This document shows positions 44,901 through 53,310 of a stretch of DNA of 64,000 bases, piece after piece; position 1 is the first letter of the stretch; each line of letters starts with the position of its first letter. A program made the position numbers and the translations under genes. The notes below the pieces were generated by a model. It saw nothing but the letters and a program-made list of their open reading frames with translations. It had not been told where the DNA came from and did no database searches. The DNA lies in the NCBI RefSeq assembly GCF_014280965.1, contig NZ_JACODZ010000013.1:1-64000 (forward strand), read 5' to 3'. The stretch is from Echinicola salinicaeni. Lineage in GTDB: Bacteria; Bacteroidota; Bacteroidia; Cytophagales; Cyclobacteriaceae.

Positions 44901-45093
44901 GATTTTGATGATCGCATTGATGGGGGCAATGGGTCTGTTGCCTGCAGCACTGTCCACAGGGATGGGCTCGGAAGTCCAAAAACCATTGGCCATCATGATC
45001 GTGGGAGGGCTGATCGTCTGCATGTTGCTTTCGCTTACCGTTCTCCCGCAGGTATATTACATGGCCTATAAGAATGATAAGCAATATAATTAA
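41998..45093 (+). CDS. Heavy-metal efflux RND pump (CusA/CzcA family)
   Basis: A 1031-residue inner-membrane RND transporter of the heavy-metal (HME) type with 12 membrane segments and two large periplasmic loops. N-terminal KTPIEAFPDVTNTRARIITQ, the IEPPSG/TGEIY stretch and TQTGRPNDGTDPTGFFNIEF are HME hallmarks. The TM4 proton-relay motif reads DFGLLLEGTLVISE, where CzcA has D-F-G-x3-D-x6-E: the middle aspartate is replaced by glutamate. It exports a divalent or monovalent metal with proton antiport. The metal (Cu/Ag versus Co/Zn/Cd) cannot be fixed from the sequence. Confidence 0.85.
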   Translation: MHKLVQQIVAFSLRNTVLVFFAILLLVVAGIVSYTKTPIEAFPDVTNTRARIITQWPGRSAEEVEKFITLPISKVMNTVPKKTSVRSISLFGLSVVTIGFDQSDDFYAQQYVANKLQSVNLPDGADAEIEPPSGATGEIYRYVLRSNRPIKEITALHDWVVERELLAVPGIADIVSFGGEEKIYEIKINPTELANYDLSPLDVFEAVGNSNVNVGGDVVERGDQAYVVRGIGLLDHIDDIGNIIVEENKGTPVLVKHVASVEVSAKPRLGQVGLQDEDDLVQGIVIMLRGENPNEVIGSLKEKITELNSRILPKDVKIEPFVDRTELVDITVNTVTKNLVEGIILVSIVVFIFLYNWRMTVIVASVIPLAFLFAIIMLKILGMPANLISMGSLDFGLLLEGTLVISETVFVSLERKAHHLGMERFNKISKSGIIKRSAGSVAYYIFFALIILIVALMPIFSFQKVEGKMFSPLAYTLGFALLGSLILSLTYVPAMCKVMLTKDIVEKDNRITRGSREGLYRLYLWSAKNKKATIAVFGGLLIASIIGFSKHGSEFLPKLNEGAIYARATLPNSISLTESVRITKEMKEKVRSFEEVKFVLTQTGRPNDGTDPTGFFNIEFHVQLYPEGDWERDISKDDLIGEIRKELSIYPGVVLGFSQPIQDNVEEYVAGVKSSLVVKIFGHDLFELEAYADQVAKALEGVEGIEDLNVYKNIGLPELRIQLHDHKMARYGVNVADAQAVVSMAIGGQAATNFYEGERIFDVRVRYEENYRDNEDRIREILIPTMDGGKVPLKEIATVDFHTGPAFIYREDNSRYIGIGFSIEGRDLGSTIEEAKRRVAEKVNFPAHLTTVWAGEFESKERATRQLALIVPVSILLIMFLLYMNFQGNFKDTLVSFLTIPFAFIGGYLSLWLTGTTFGISAGIGFIILFGVATIDGIVLIGNIKQQLMDRVPLKEAIANGVYSRIRPILMIALMGAMGLLPAALSTGMGSEVQKPLAIMIVGGLIVCMLLSLTVLPQVYYMAYKNDKQYN

Positions 45094-45113
45094 CAAATAA
45101 TTAAGTAATATCG

Positions 45114-46112
45114 ATGACAAATATGCTCAACAGGTTGCAAAAAGTAGGGTTAAACGGTTTCTTTTTGACATTATTGATCATGATCCTCATAGCTTATCTA
45201 GTTCCTGGTTTTGGAGCTGATCACAGCCCGGTTCCATGGGCCAAAATGGTCGCAATAGGCAATGCCCTGATCTTCTTTTTCTATGGGGTAAAGCTGGATC
45301 CGCAACAGTTGAAGTCAGCTATAGGCAAGTGGAAGCTACACCTTGTCATCCAATTGACCACCTTTCTGGTTTTTCCCCTAATTGTTTGGTTTGTGTTTCT
45401 TTTAATGGGAAAGCCAGCTGGAGTGATATGGTTGGGAGTAATGTACCTTGCTGCACTTCCTTCCACCGTGTCCTCCTCGGTGGTTATGGTAAATATTGCC
45501 CGTGGAAATGTTCCCGCTGCCATATTTAATGCGAGCATATCCAGTTTAGTGGGAATCACAATTACCCCTTTATGGATGGAGGTTTTTATGGACCATGATG
45601 GGAGCAGCCAAGCATTTGAGTTTATACCTACCATTTCAAAACTAGGTATCCAAATTCTGATCCCCTTTTTTCTTGGATTGTTAATGCATGGCCAATTGAA
45701 GATATGGGCAAAGCAGTATGGAGATCAACTGAAACTATTTGACCAAGGAGTGATCCTGACTATTGTATTTACTTCCTTTTCCAATGCTTTTTTTGATAAT
45801 ATGTTCGATGGGATGCCAGCTACCATGCTAGGGTTTCTTGCCATAGGCATGGCTGTATTGTTTTTATTGGTCATATCGGTCATGAATGGTATCGCCCGTC
45901 AAATGAAATTACCTTTTGAAGATCGGGTGACGTTGATGTTCTGCGGTTCAAAGAAATCCTTGGTCCATGGAGCTATTATGGGTAGTGTTCTGTTTCCAGA
46001 TCCGGCAGTTTTGGGTATCGTACTGTTACCTCTGATGTTATACCATTCGCTGCAATTGCTTATGGGGAGTGCATTGGCTGGGTATTTTAGTAGGCAAGAG
46101 GAATATATTTAG
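45114..46112 (+). CDS. SBF-like (bile acid:sodium symporter superfamily) transporter
   Basis: A 332-residue membrane protein with about ten hydrophobic segments of the SBF-like (YfeH-type) family: AKMVAIGNALIFFFYGVKLDPQQLKSAI at the N-terminus and MFCGSKKSLVHGAIMGSVLFP near the C-terminus are its hallmarks. It starts 20 bases after the RND gene and so probably shares its transcript. Family members move organic anions or other solutes with Na+. ACR3 arsenite exporters are distant relatives, but their catalytic cysteine pattern is not seen. Its role in metal resistance is an open question. Confidence 0.8.
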   Translation: MTNMLNRLQKVGLNGFFLTLLIMILIAYLVPGFGADHSPVPWAKMVAIGNALIFFFYGVKLDPQQLKSAIGKWKLHLVIQLTTFLVFPLIVWFVFLLMGKPAGVIWLGVMYLAALPSTVSSSVVMVNIARGNVPAAIFNASISSLVGITITPLWMEVFMDHDGSSQAFEFIPTISKLGIQILIPFFLGLLMHGQLKIWAKQYGDQLKLFDQGVILTIVFTSFSNAFFDNMFDGMPATMLGFLAIGMAVLFLLVISVMNGIARQMKLPFEDRVTLMFCGSKKSLVHGAIMGSVLFPDPAVLGIVLLPLMLYHSLQLLMGSALAGYFSRQEEYI

Positions 46113-46613
46113 AAGAGAGATAAAAGCGGATCTGTTAAAAACTCCACAAGTTAAGTTTAATATCAAAAGAGTACAGGAAAGTCCCTTGTACTCTTTTGAT
46201 ATTTAATAGGCAAGGATAATCTCATCTATTGGATCAAGTGATATCAAAGTGTTTTCCTTGTGGGGCAACTCAGTTATAGGAATATTTTTGATCGTAATAA
46301 GAAGAAAAATAGAAAACGCTAATAATTAAAAAAAAAATCACTTATATCGATGGAATTTCTCCATCTCAAGTCTCTATGATATAAAGAGCTTATTCCATGT
46401 CAATGAAAACTCATGGTTTATGTTCAAAACCAGATGCCCAACTTTTTAAAGGTCTTTTAGATCCTCTTTAATTTTACTCAGGTGGTAAAGATGTTTGTCG
46501 CAGTGCATGAGCGTTTTACCTTGTTTAATTGTATAAAATACACCTAATTTATATATATTGTCCTGAAAAGGTTAACCATGCTTTATTTTACTCTATTAAC
46601 AACCCAAACAACC
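46113..46613. other. Intergenic region after the efflux locus
   Basis: A 501-base gap holding the long hairpin at 46159-46203 and then AT-rich sequence with the presumed promoter of the serine hydrolase gene. No gene seen. Confidence 0.4.
46159..46203. terminator. Terminator of the efflux operon: 17-bp perfect hairpin
   Basis: AATATCAAAAGAGTACA and TGTACTCTTTTGATATT form an uninterrupted 17-bp stem with an 11-base loop, 46 bases after the SBF-like gene. There is no long T-tract after it, so it may act partly by stabilising the mRNA 3' end. Confidence 0.7.
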
Positions 46614-47942
46614 ATGAAATATATTTTTAAGATTTCAATATTATTGGTCATTTGCATATCCAATAGCATTTGTTCAAGTGCACAAAAAACAAGCCTTCCC
46701 GAGTATTTTAACCCATCTCCTGATTTGTCTGAAATGGGAATAAATGAAGAGCGAGTAAAAAAGGTTGATAGCTTGTTAATGGCTTTTGTAGCACAGAAAA
46801 AATTGAACTGTGTGTCTGTATTTATAGCAAAAGGAGGAGATGTGGTTTACAAAAAGGCTTTTGGAATGAAGGATGTTGAAAATCAAGTTCCAGCTACTAT
46901 TGATGATTACTATGTATTGTTTTCTCAGACCAAGGCCATTACCACAGTAGCTTTTATGAGCCTTGTGGAAAAAGGCTTGGTAAAGGTAAATGAGCCTGTG
47001 TCCAAGTATTTTCCTGAAATTCCGAATGAAGTGGTCACCAAAGTGCATGAAGATGGAAGCTATGAAACCAGACCAGTAAAGAGCCCGATGACCTTTGCGC
47101 ACCTGATGTCACATTCATCAGGTTTAAATGCAGGGTTGGTAGGGCAAATTCGGAGAAATGAAGGTAAAAGAGGAGGTACGCCTCCCGGATTTGGAGGAAG
47201 GAGTATTGACCGTGTTCCAAATGGACAGCACAGCTTTGGTGGAAACTATCAATCTAAATATCTCGAAGATGAAATGCTTGCCCTGGTTGAATATCCATTG
47301 GGTTTTGATCCTGGAACTGAGTGGAACTACCATGTTAGTAGCAATATGTTAGGATATATGGTGGAGCGTATTTCCGGAAAACCATTAAGGGAGTACGTGA
47401 AAGAGACCATTTTGGAGCCATTGGGAATGGATGAAACCGATTGGTATTACCCTTCCAGTAGTATTTCACGATTTGTCAAACCTTATAGCGCAACAGATGG
47501 TAAGTTAGAACCTGGTTTGACGATGTATGCTGAAGGAGCGGTGAGCAAACAACAAACTTATTGTGAGGGGGCTATAGGATTGAACGGGCCCATTGAAGAT
47601 TATGCCAAGTTCTGTCAAATGTTGTTGAACAAGGGTGAATTTAACGGTAAAAGAATCTTAAAGCCAGAAACTATAGAATTGATGACTACCAAAAATCAGC
47701 TTCCATCTGATAATTCAGGGGGAAAGGGGTTTCAGTTTGGCTTGGGCTTCGAACTTCATAATGATATGAAGAAGCCAGTCCCTGCCGTTTCCAATGCTGC
47801 TTTTGCTTGGGGAGGGATGTTGGGCACTGCCTATATCGTAGATCCTGAAAAGGACTTAATAGTCTTATTTTATATGAACATGTTCAAAGCAGATCCATTG
47901 TACCCCTTGTTTTTGGAAAAGGCCTATGCACTTTTTGACTAA
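46614..47942 (+). CDS. Exported serine hydrolase, beta-lactamase/class C fold
   Basis: A 442-residue protein from ATG 46614, chosen for its signal peptide (KISILLVICISNSICSSAQ); an ATG 36 bases upstream gives a hydrophobic but atypical leader. The catalytic S-x-x-K is SQTK at residues 104-107. The second motif region is WNYHVSSNMLG, and FAWGGMLGTAY near the C-terminus replaces the KTG box, as in esterase-like members (EstB type). Such enzymes in PULs usually act as esterases rather than beta-lactamases. It leads the gene set that runs into the galactan locus. Confidence 0.8.
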   Translation: MKYIFKISILLVICISNSICSSAQKTSLPEYFNPSPDLSEMGINEERVKKVDSLLMAFVAQKKLNCVSVFIAKGGDVVYKKAFGMKDVENQVPATIDDYYVLFSQTKAITTVAFMSLVEKGLVKVNEPVSKYFPEIPNEVVTKVHEDGSYETRPVKSPMTFAHLMSHSSGLNAGLVGQIRRNEGKRGGTPPGFGGRSIDRVPNGQHSFGGNYQSKYLEDEMLALVEYPLGFDPGTEWNYHVSSNMLGYMVERISGKPLREYVKETILEPLGMDETDWYYPSSSISRFVKPYSATDGKLEPGLTMYAEGAVSKQQTYCEGAIGLNGPIEDYAKFCQMLLNKGEFNGKRILKPETIELMTTKNQLPSDNSGGKGFQFGLGFELHNDMKKPVPAVSNAAFAWGGMLGTAYIVDPEKDLIVLFYMNMFKADPLYPLFLEKAYALFD

Positions 47943-47989
47943 GTGGTTTGGTAAGGGTTAAAGGATAAAAACAGTACAAATTAGATGAC

Positions 47990-48934
47990 ATGAACATGAT
48001 AAAAAGATTAGAAGAGCTTGGATATAATTCAGGAAAGGGGAAAATTATCAGCTATTTCATACTAGCTGTTATTTTAGGCGGTTTGCAGCTGTTCCATCCA
48101 GCAATGGGCCAGGAAGAAAAATCAAGGATTGTGGAAGATGGAGGTACAGGGCCATACCCAGCTATTATGGAAATGGATCCTTCGCTGACCACGCATACCA
48201 TCTTTAGGCCTCAAGACATAGGCCTTTTTGGCAAAGAGGAAAAGCTACCAATCATCGCCTGGGGCAATGGGGCCTGTGCCAATTCCCCATGGGAGCATGT
48301 GAATTTTTTGAGTGAAGTAGCTTCGCACGGATTTTTGGTGATTGCCATTGGACCAATGCCTGCTGAAGGGGAAAAAAAGAAAGGTAAATCGTATTCCTCC
48401 CAGTTGATTGATGCCATTGAATGGGCCATTGCCAGCAATAAAGATGAGGACAGTCCGTATTATGGAAAAGTGGATACCGCCCATATTTCGGTGAGTGGGA
48501 TGTCTTGTGGAGGTTTACAGACTTTAGAAGCTGCACCTGACCCAAGAGTGACTACTGTCGTGGTATGTAATAGCGGTATATTGCCCTATCCAGGTGCTGG
48601 AATGCCAGGGATGCCACAGATCAAAAAGGAACAATTAGAAAAACTACATTCTCCCACACTCTATTTACTAGGCGGGGAAAGCGATATCGCCTATAAGAAT
48701 GGAATGGATGATTTTGAGCGGATTGATCATGTACCTGTTTTTGTAGGGAATATGGATGTGGGACATGCGGGAACTTATGCTCAGCCTCATGGTGGTGAAT
48801 TTGCTAGGGTAGCTACTGCATGGTACCTATGGCAATTAAAGGGAGACCAGGAGGCAGCGGCACTATTCCAGGGCAAGCCAAGCAGTCTTTCCCAATCCCC
48901 CTTATGGAAGGTACAAAAGAAGAAAATTCCATGA
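47990..48934 (+). CDS. Exported alpha/beta hydrolase (esterase-like)
   Basis: A 314-residue alpha/beta hydrolase with an N-terminal hydrophobic export segment (ISYFILAVILGGLQLF). The oxyanion-hole region is IIAWGNGACANSP, the nucleophile Ser172 is in SGMSCGG (G-x-S-x-G type), the acid lies probably in LLGGESDIAY, and the histidine in DVGHAGTYAQ. The C-terminal end is AWYLWQLKGD. It is a paralogue of the gene at 61.3 kb. Role: removal of an acyl or other ester group from the glycan is an inference from the locus. It is 47 bases after the serine hydrolase gene. Confidence 0.8.
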   Translation: MNMIKRLEELGYNSGKGKIISYFILAVILGGLQLFHPAMGQEEKSRIVEDGGTGPYPAIMEMDPSLTTHTIFRPQDIGLFGKEEKLPIIAWGNGACANSPWEHVNFLSEVASHGFLVIAIGPMPAEGEKKKGKSYSSQLIDAIEWAIASNKDEDSPYYGKVDTAHISVSGMSCGGLQTLEAAPDPRVTTVVVCNSGILPYPGAGMPGMPQIKKEQLEKLHSPTLYLLGGESDIAYKNGMDDFERIDHVPVFVGNMDVGHAGTYAQPHGGEFARVATAWYLWQLKGDQEAAALFQGKPSSLSQSPLWKVQKKKIP

Positions 48935-49065
48935 GTTAGGAGAGATGAATACGGATAGAACGATTTAATAACTTAACAACGAGTGTCCGGGAAGCGGTAT
49001 AGCATAGCAGTGGACAGTTGACCGTAGATTGAAAAACCCATAACAATACAAATAACCCATCTATT

Positions 49066-51045
49066 ATGAATCGAAATAACGTAACAATTCTTAATTTATT
49101 TACGCTAGTGATTTTGGCAGTATCTTGCTTTAGCTGTCAAAAGGAAATAGATTACCGCATCGGAGCTGATATTTCATTTTTGCCCCAAATGGAAGCAAGG
49201 GGAGCGACATACCTGAATAAAATTGGTGAGCAAGAAGATCCCATTGAGCTATTGGCAAATCACCATTTCAATACCGTTCGCTTGCGGCTTTTTGTGGATC
49301 CGACTGCTGAAAAAGGCTATTCCAAGGAAGGTTTTTGCGGTCTCGACCGTACTCTAGAAATGGCCAAACGCATCAAAAAGGCGGGAATGGAATTTGTACT
49401 GGATTTTCATTATAGTGACTATTGGGCAGATCCTGATAAACAATTTAAACCATCAGCATGGGAGGGAGCTACTGGAAAGCCTCTTCAAGATAGCTTATAT
49501 CAATATACCCATAAGGTATTAACCACTTTTAAGGAAGCGGGAGTAGCTCCTGATGTCATTCAGATAGGAAATGAGATCAACCACGGTATGGTATGGCCAG
49601 AGGGAAAAGTAATGGATAATGCCACCGATCAAGATTGGGAATCTTTGATGGGACTTTATACATCGGGACAAAAAGCTGTCCGAGAGGTCCTTCCCAATGC
49701 CAAGATAATGGTCCATTTGGCACTAGGTGGCCAAAATAAATTGTGCCGTGAATTTTTGGATAAAATGAAGGACTATGGTGCCGTTTATGATATTATCGGA
49801 CTTTCTTACTATGAGCAGTGGCACGGTACCTATAACGATCTAAAAGCCAATTTATATGACTTGGCCAATACCTATAAAAAGCCGATTGCTGTTTGTGAAT
49901 ATGGCGCCAACTTGGATAATGTAAAACGCATCAATGATATTGTTCGCTCGATTCCTAATGGTCTGGGGTATGGAACCATGGCATGGGAACCTCTTCGTGC
50001 CCTTTTCGACCAGGAGGGCAAACCTGCAGGAGAGCTATTCGCGGTATATGACAATATATACGATCAATATACTGATCCTGAGAAGAGTCCTGTAGTAGAA
50101 CAGCCACAGGCTAGAACTGTAAAAGCACAAAGGCCCGTAATTGGCGCAGATATTTCCTTTGTGCCGCAAATGGAGTCGCGCGGAGTAAGTTATTCAGACC
50201 AAGGAAAGGAAAAGGATGTCGTAGAGATATTGAAGGACCATCGTTTTAACTGGATCAGGTTACGACTTTTTGTAGACCCGACTTCAGAAAACGGATATTC
50301 CAAAGAAGGTTACTGTGGTCTAGAAGAAACCTTGGAAATGGCCAAGCGGGTTAAAGCATCAGGGATGAAATTTCTTCTTGATTTTCATTATAGTGACACA
50401 TGGGCAGATCCTGGGAAACAGTTCATGCCTGCGGCATGGGAAGAATTAGAAGGATCTGCACTGGAAAGGAAAATCTATAATTATACCAAAGGGGTCGTGG
50501 AGCGTTTCATTGATGAAGGAGTGGCTCCCGAGATGGTACAAATTGGAAATGAGATTCATAACGGGATGCTATGGCCGGTAGGGAAGATAGAAGGGGATCA
50601 AGCAGAGTCTTTTTGTGTACTATTGAGGTGTGCAAGTGCTGCTGTACGTTCAGTAGATCCCAATATCGACATCATGGTACATATCGCCAAGGCCCATGAT
50701 TTAAAGAATTCGATCAAATTTTTTGACAAAATCATTAGTAGGGATGTGGTTTTTGATATTATCGGCCAGTCATATTATCCGGAATGGCATGGTGAGCTGG
50801 ATAATATGGAAGCCAATTTGACGGAATTGGCCAATCGATATGAAAAACCCATCATCGTAGTTGAATACAAGGAATATAAAAAGGAAGTCAATGAGATCGT
50901 GAAAAATCTTCCCAATGGTTTGGGACTTGGAACCTTTATCTGGGAAGCTACCTCTCCTGGATGGGGAGACCTTTTTGACAGAAATGGAGCGGCCAATGAA
51001 AATATTGAAATCTATCCGGCCTTTTATGAGGGGTATGGTAAATAG
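49066..51045 (+). CDS. Lipoprotein with two tandem GH53 endo-beta-1,4-galactanase domains
   Basis: A 659-residue lipoprotein (lipobox cysteine at 24 in SCFSC) with two consecutive GH53 domains, residues about 30-345 and 357-655. Each opens IGADISF(L/V)PQMExRG and contains RLRLFVDPT and LDFHYSDxWADP. Acid/base glutamates are in QIGNEI (Glu170, Glu496), and the predicted nucleophiles in IAVCEYG (Glu278) and IIVVEYK (Glu600). Both domains therefore keep the catalytic pair. GH53 endo-galactanases cut beta-1,4-galactan of type I arabinogalactan. The lipid anchor suggests a surface or periplasmic enzyme. A terminator follows. The copies have diverged, so the duplication is not recent. Confidence 0.85.
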   Translation: MNRNNVTILNLFTLVILAVSCFSCQKEIDYRIGADISFLPQMEARGATYLNKIGEQEDPIELLANHHFNTVRLRLFVDPTAEKGYSKEGFCGLDRTLEMAKRIKKAGMEFVLDFHYSDYWADPDKQFKPSAWEGATGKPLQDSLYQYTHKVLTTFKEAGVAPDVIQIGNEINHGMVWPEGKVMDNATDQDWESLMGLYTSGQKAVREVLPNAKIMVHLALGGQNKLCREFLDKMKDYGAVYDIIGLSYYEQWHGTYNDLKANLYDLANTYKKPIAVCEYGANLDNVKRINDIVRSIPNGLGYGTMAWEPLRALFDQEGKPAGELFAVYDNIYDQYTDPEKSPVVEQPQARTVKAQRPVIGADISFVPQMESRGVSYSDQGKEKDVVEILKDHRFNWIRLRLFVDPTSENGYSKEGYCGLEETLEMAKRVKASGMKFLLDFHYSDTWADPGKQFMPAAWEELEGSALERKIYNYTKGVVERFIDEGVAPEMVQIGNEIHNGMLWPVGKIEGDQAESFCVLLRCASAAVRSVDPNIDIMVHIAKAHDLKNSIKFFDKIISRDVVFDIIGQSYYPEWHGELDNMEANLTELANRYEKPIIVVEYKEYKKEVNEIVKNLPNGLGLGTFIWEATSPGWGDLFDRNGAANENIEIYPAFYEGYGK

Positions 51046-51128
51046 GTTATCAATTGTTCTAATTGATACATAATTACGATTGTTTTAAAGCAATTGAAAA
51101 CCATAATGCTTTCTATTAGATTCAGTGT

Positions 51129-51152
51129 GAGGGGAGAGATTCCCCTCTTTTT
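51129..51152 (+). terminator. Intrinsic terminator
   Basis: GAGGGGA and TCCCCTC form a 7-bp GC-rich stem with a five- or six-base loop and run into TTTTTC, 84 bases after the GH53 stop. It separates the GH53 unit from the sigma factor. Confidence 0.75.
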
Positions 51153-51293
51153 CTATGGGGAATGATGGCAGTTTCAATTTTTTGTTTGTTAGGACAAATT
51201 TATATAAAACGCTATTAGGATTTTTAATTGTTGATAATACACTTTATATTGTTGTTGAGGTTTTAGGTGTTTTTTTCCTTTTAAAGAAATACC

Positions 51294-52019
51294 ATGCTTA
51301 ATAGATTCAATAATAATGAACCAATGCCCAGAATGACCAAACTGAATCATGCACAACCAGATTATGCTTTAAGCACCACCAGCCTGCCAAAATATAAAGT
51401 AAAAGTATCTCCTATCATCAATGAAGAGGAAATATGGCTTGATTTTGTAGATGGTAGTGATCAAGCCTTAAAACAGTTATACAATACTTATGTGGACAAA
51501 TTGTATAATTATGGAACGCAGCTGACCCATGATAGAGAGTTGATAAAGGATGTCGTCCATGACCTCTTTATTTACCTTGTACAGAAAAGGGATAAGATCA
51601 AAACACCCAAATCCATCAAATTTTATTTGTATTCTAGTTTTAGGCGTAGGCTTTACAAAACCTTGGAGAGGAACAATAAAATTGCTTATCAGGATAGTTA
51701 TGATCGGCAGGACGGATTTAAATTAAAGGTGGACCCTGAGATGAAATCCATACAAACCAATTTTACTACCAATTCAAAGATTATGCTGGAGAATGCCTCC
51801 AAAAAGCTTCCTATAAAACAGCGAGAAGTGATTATGCTTCATTTTTTTGAAGGGATGTCCATTAAGGAGGTAGCTGATATATTGGGGTATTCCAATCCAG
51901 AATCGGCTAGAAATTTATTGTACAGGTCATTAAAGGGATTGTCCAATATGTTAAACAAACACCAAGATGATCTTTTTGTGAGCTCATTATTGATATCGGG
52001 AGAGTTATTTATATGTTGA
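51294..52019 (+). CDS. ECF sigma factor of the galactan locus
   Basis: A 241-residue ECF sigma factor. Region 2 spans about residues 50-110 (QALKQLYNTYVDKLYNYGTQL, IKDVVHDLFIYLVQKRDK) and region 4 about 165-225 (ASKKLPIKQREVIMLHFFEGMSIKEVADILGYSNPESARNLLYRSLKGL). The first 40 residues are an unstructured leader; an internal ATG at residue 11 or 14 could be the true start. With the FecR gene 190 bases downstream and the STN-domain SusC it forms a classical trans-envelope signalling set, switched on when substrate engages SusC. Confidence 0.85.
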   Translation: MLNRFNNNEPMPRMTKLNHAQPDYALSTTSLPKYKVKVSPIINEEEIWLDFVDGSDQALKQLYNTYVDKLYNYGTQLTHDRELIKDVVHDLFIYLVQKRDKIKTPKSIKFYLYSSFRRRLYKTLERNNKIAYQDSYDRQDGFKLKVDPEMKSIQTNFTTNSKIMLENASKKLPIKQREVIMLHFFEGMSIKEVADILGYSNPESARNLLYRSLKGLSNMLNKHQDDLFVSSLLISGELFIC

Positions 52020-52211
52020 TAGATAAGGTTATTTTTTTGTTTAGGGGTTAGGTGTAGTTATTTGGTAATGAGGTGATTGTGTGAGTGTTTTTTTGTTGAT
52101 TTTTAAGCTGTTTGGTAGAAAATTTTATTTTTTTTCATGTTTTTCGATGGAACATTGACTTTTTAAGTCTCTATATATGTAAAAGAGACACTTATTAAAG
52201 TTGAGGTTTTG

Positions 52212-53255
52212 ATGAAAGGATTTTATCCAAATACCATTGAAGATTTTCTGAAATTTCCCGAGTTCATTGAGTGGGTGAATAATCCTACTTTCGAATCCAA
52301 TGAAGCATGGGAAAAATGGTGCCAAATACACCCGGATAAAATCCAATTGCTACAACATGCCAAAGATCTTTTGCACAGTATGCAGCTGGAAGAGGAGAAT
52401 TCCATGGGGCTTATGGATCGCGAGAAATTGTTAGATACGCTTTTGGTGGAAAACTCCATTTATAAGAAAAAAAGAATCCAGGATCACAGAGATAGGTTGA
52501 GGAGGAATACTTCCTATTGGGTCAGAGGGATTGCAGCTTCTTTATTATTGATGGGGGTACTCATTTTGGGGAAAGTAATGGAGTTACATGAAAATGGCTT
52601 TGATAATAGAAAACTTACATGGGTAGAAAAGGAAGTACCTAGAGGAATGAAGAAAGTTTTCTTTTTGCCAGATGGTACCAAAGTCACTTTAAACGCAGGT
52701 TCTGTTCTGTCCTATGCATCCAATTTTGAAACCAATAGGTCTGTGAAGCTGCAAGGGCAGGCATATTTTGAAGTCCAGCGAGATGAGGAACACCCATTTA
52801 GTATTTTAAGTGGAGAAATCACGACCACCGTACTAGGGACTTCTTTTGATGTTAAAGCCTATGATGACGAAGAGGAATTGCATGTAGCAGTAATGTCAGG
52901 AAAAGTGGAGGTGAAAAGTAAAAAAGGACTAGTCAGTTATCTGGAAAAAGGTGAAGTGTCCTATTACTCGCCTGATCTTCCGGCAATGAGAAAATCAGGT
53001 TTTGACTATGAGGAATTGATAGGGTGGAAAGATAAGATCATCAAATTTAATCAATCAAACTATGAACAAGTGTTCAATACACTTTCAAAATGGTATGATA
53101 TCGATTTTAAGGTGGATCCAGCTCTTAAACTCCACGGTAAATACACGGCAAAGTTTGTAAACCAAAGCCTCCCCAATGTATTGATTGGTTTGGAGCATTC
53201 GTCAAACCTGAATTTTAAGATCAAAGGAAGGACTGTTTTGGTCAGTTCAAAGTAG
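52212..53255 (+). CDS. FecR-family anti-sigma factor
   Basis: A 347-residue FecR-type regulator; I take ATG 52212 rather than the adjoining TTG. The cytoplasmic sigma-binding part is residues 1-95, a single membrane helix lies near 100-117 (GIAASLLLMGVLILG), and the periplasmic FecR domain follows (VPRGMKKVFFLPDGTKVTLNAGS, GQAYFEVQRDEEHPFSI, LGTSFDVKAYDD). A DUF4974-like STN-contacting domain closes it (FNTLSKWYDIDFKV). It holds the ECF sigma factor until signalled by the SusC plug/STN domain. Confidence 0.85.
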   Translation: MKGFYPNTIEDFLKFPEFIEWVNNPTFESNEAWEKWCQIHPDKIQLLQHAKDLLHSMQLEEENSMGLMDREKLLDTLLVENSIYKKKRIQDHRDRLRRNTSYWVRGIAASLLLMGVLILGKVMELHENGFDNRKLTWVEKEVPRGMKKVFFLPDGTKVTLNAGSVLSYASNFETNRSVKLQGQAYFEVQRDEEHPFSILSGEITTTVLGTSFDVKAYDDEEELHVAVMSGKVEVKSKKGLVSYLEKGEVSYYSPDLPAMRKSGFDYEELIGWKDKIIKFNQSNYEQVFNTLSKWYDIDFKVDPALKLHGKYTAKFVNQSLPNVLIGLEHSSNLNFKIKGRTVLVSSK

Positions 53256-53310
53256 AAAATAACCATTAACCAATATCTAAATATAGTTTAACAATTAACC
53301 CCAAATAAAT

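Noticed and set aside
44553-45071. Forward frame of 172 codons in another phase of the RND pump
   Set aside because: Fully contained in the pump gene; tryptophan- and histidine-rich wording typical of an out-of-frame reading.
40874-45093. Naming the pump CusA/CusB (copper/silver)
   Set aside because: No adaptor methionine triad, no CusF-like protein and an altered relay motif; the metal cannot be assigned.
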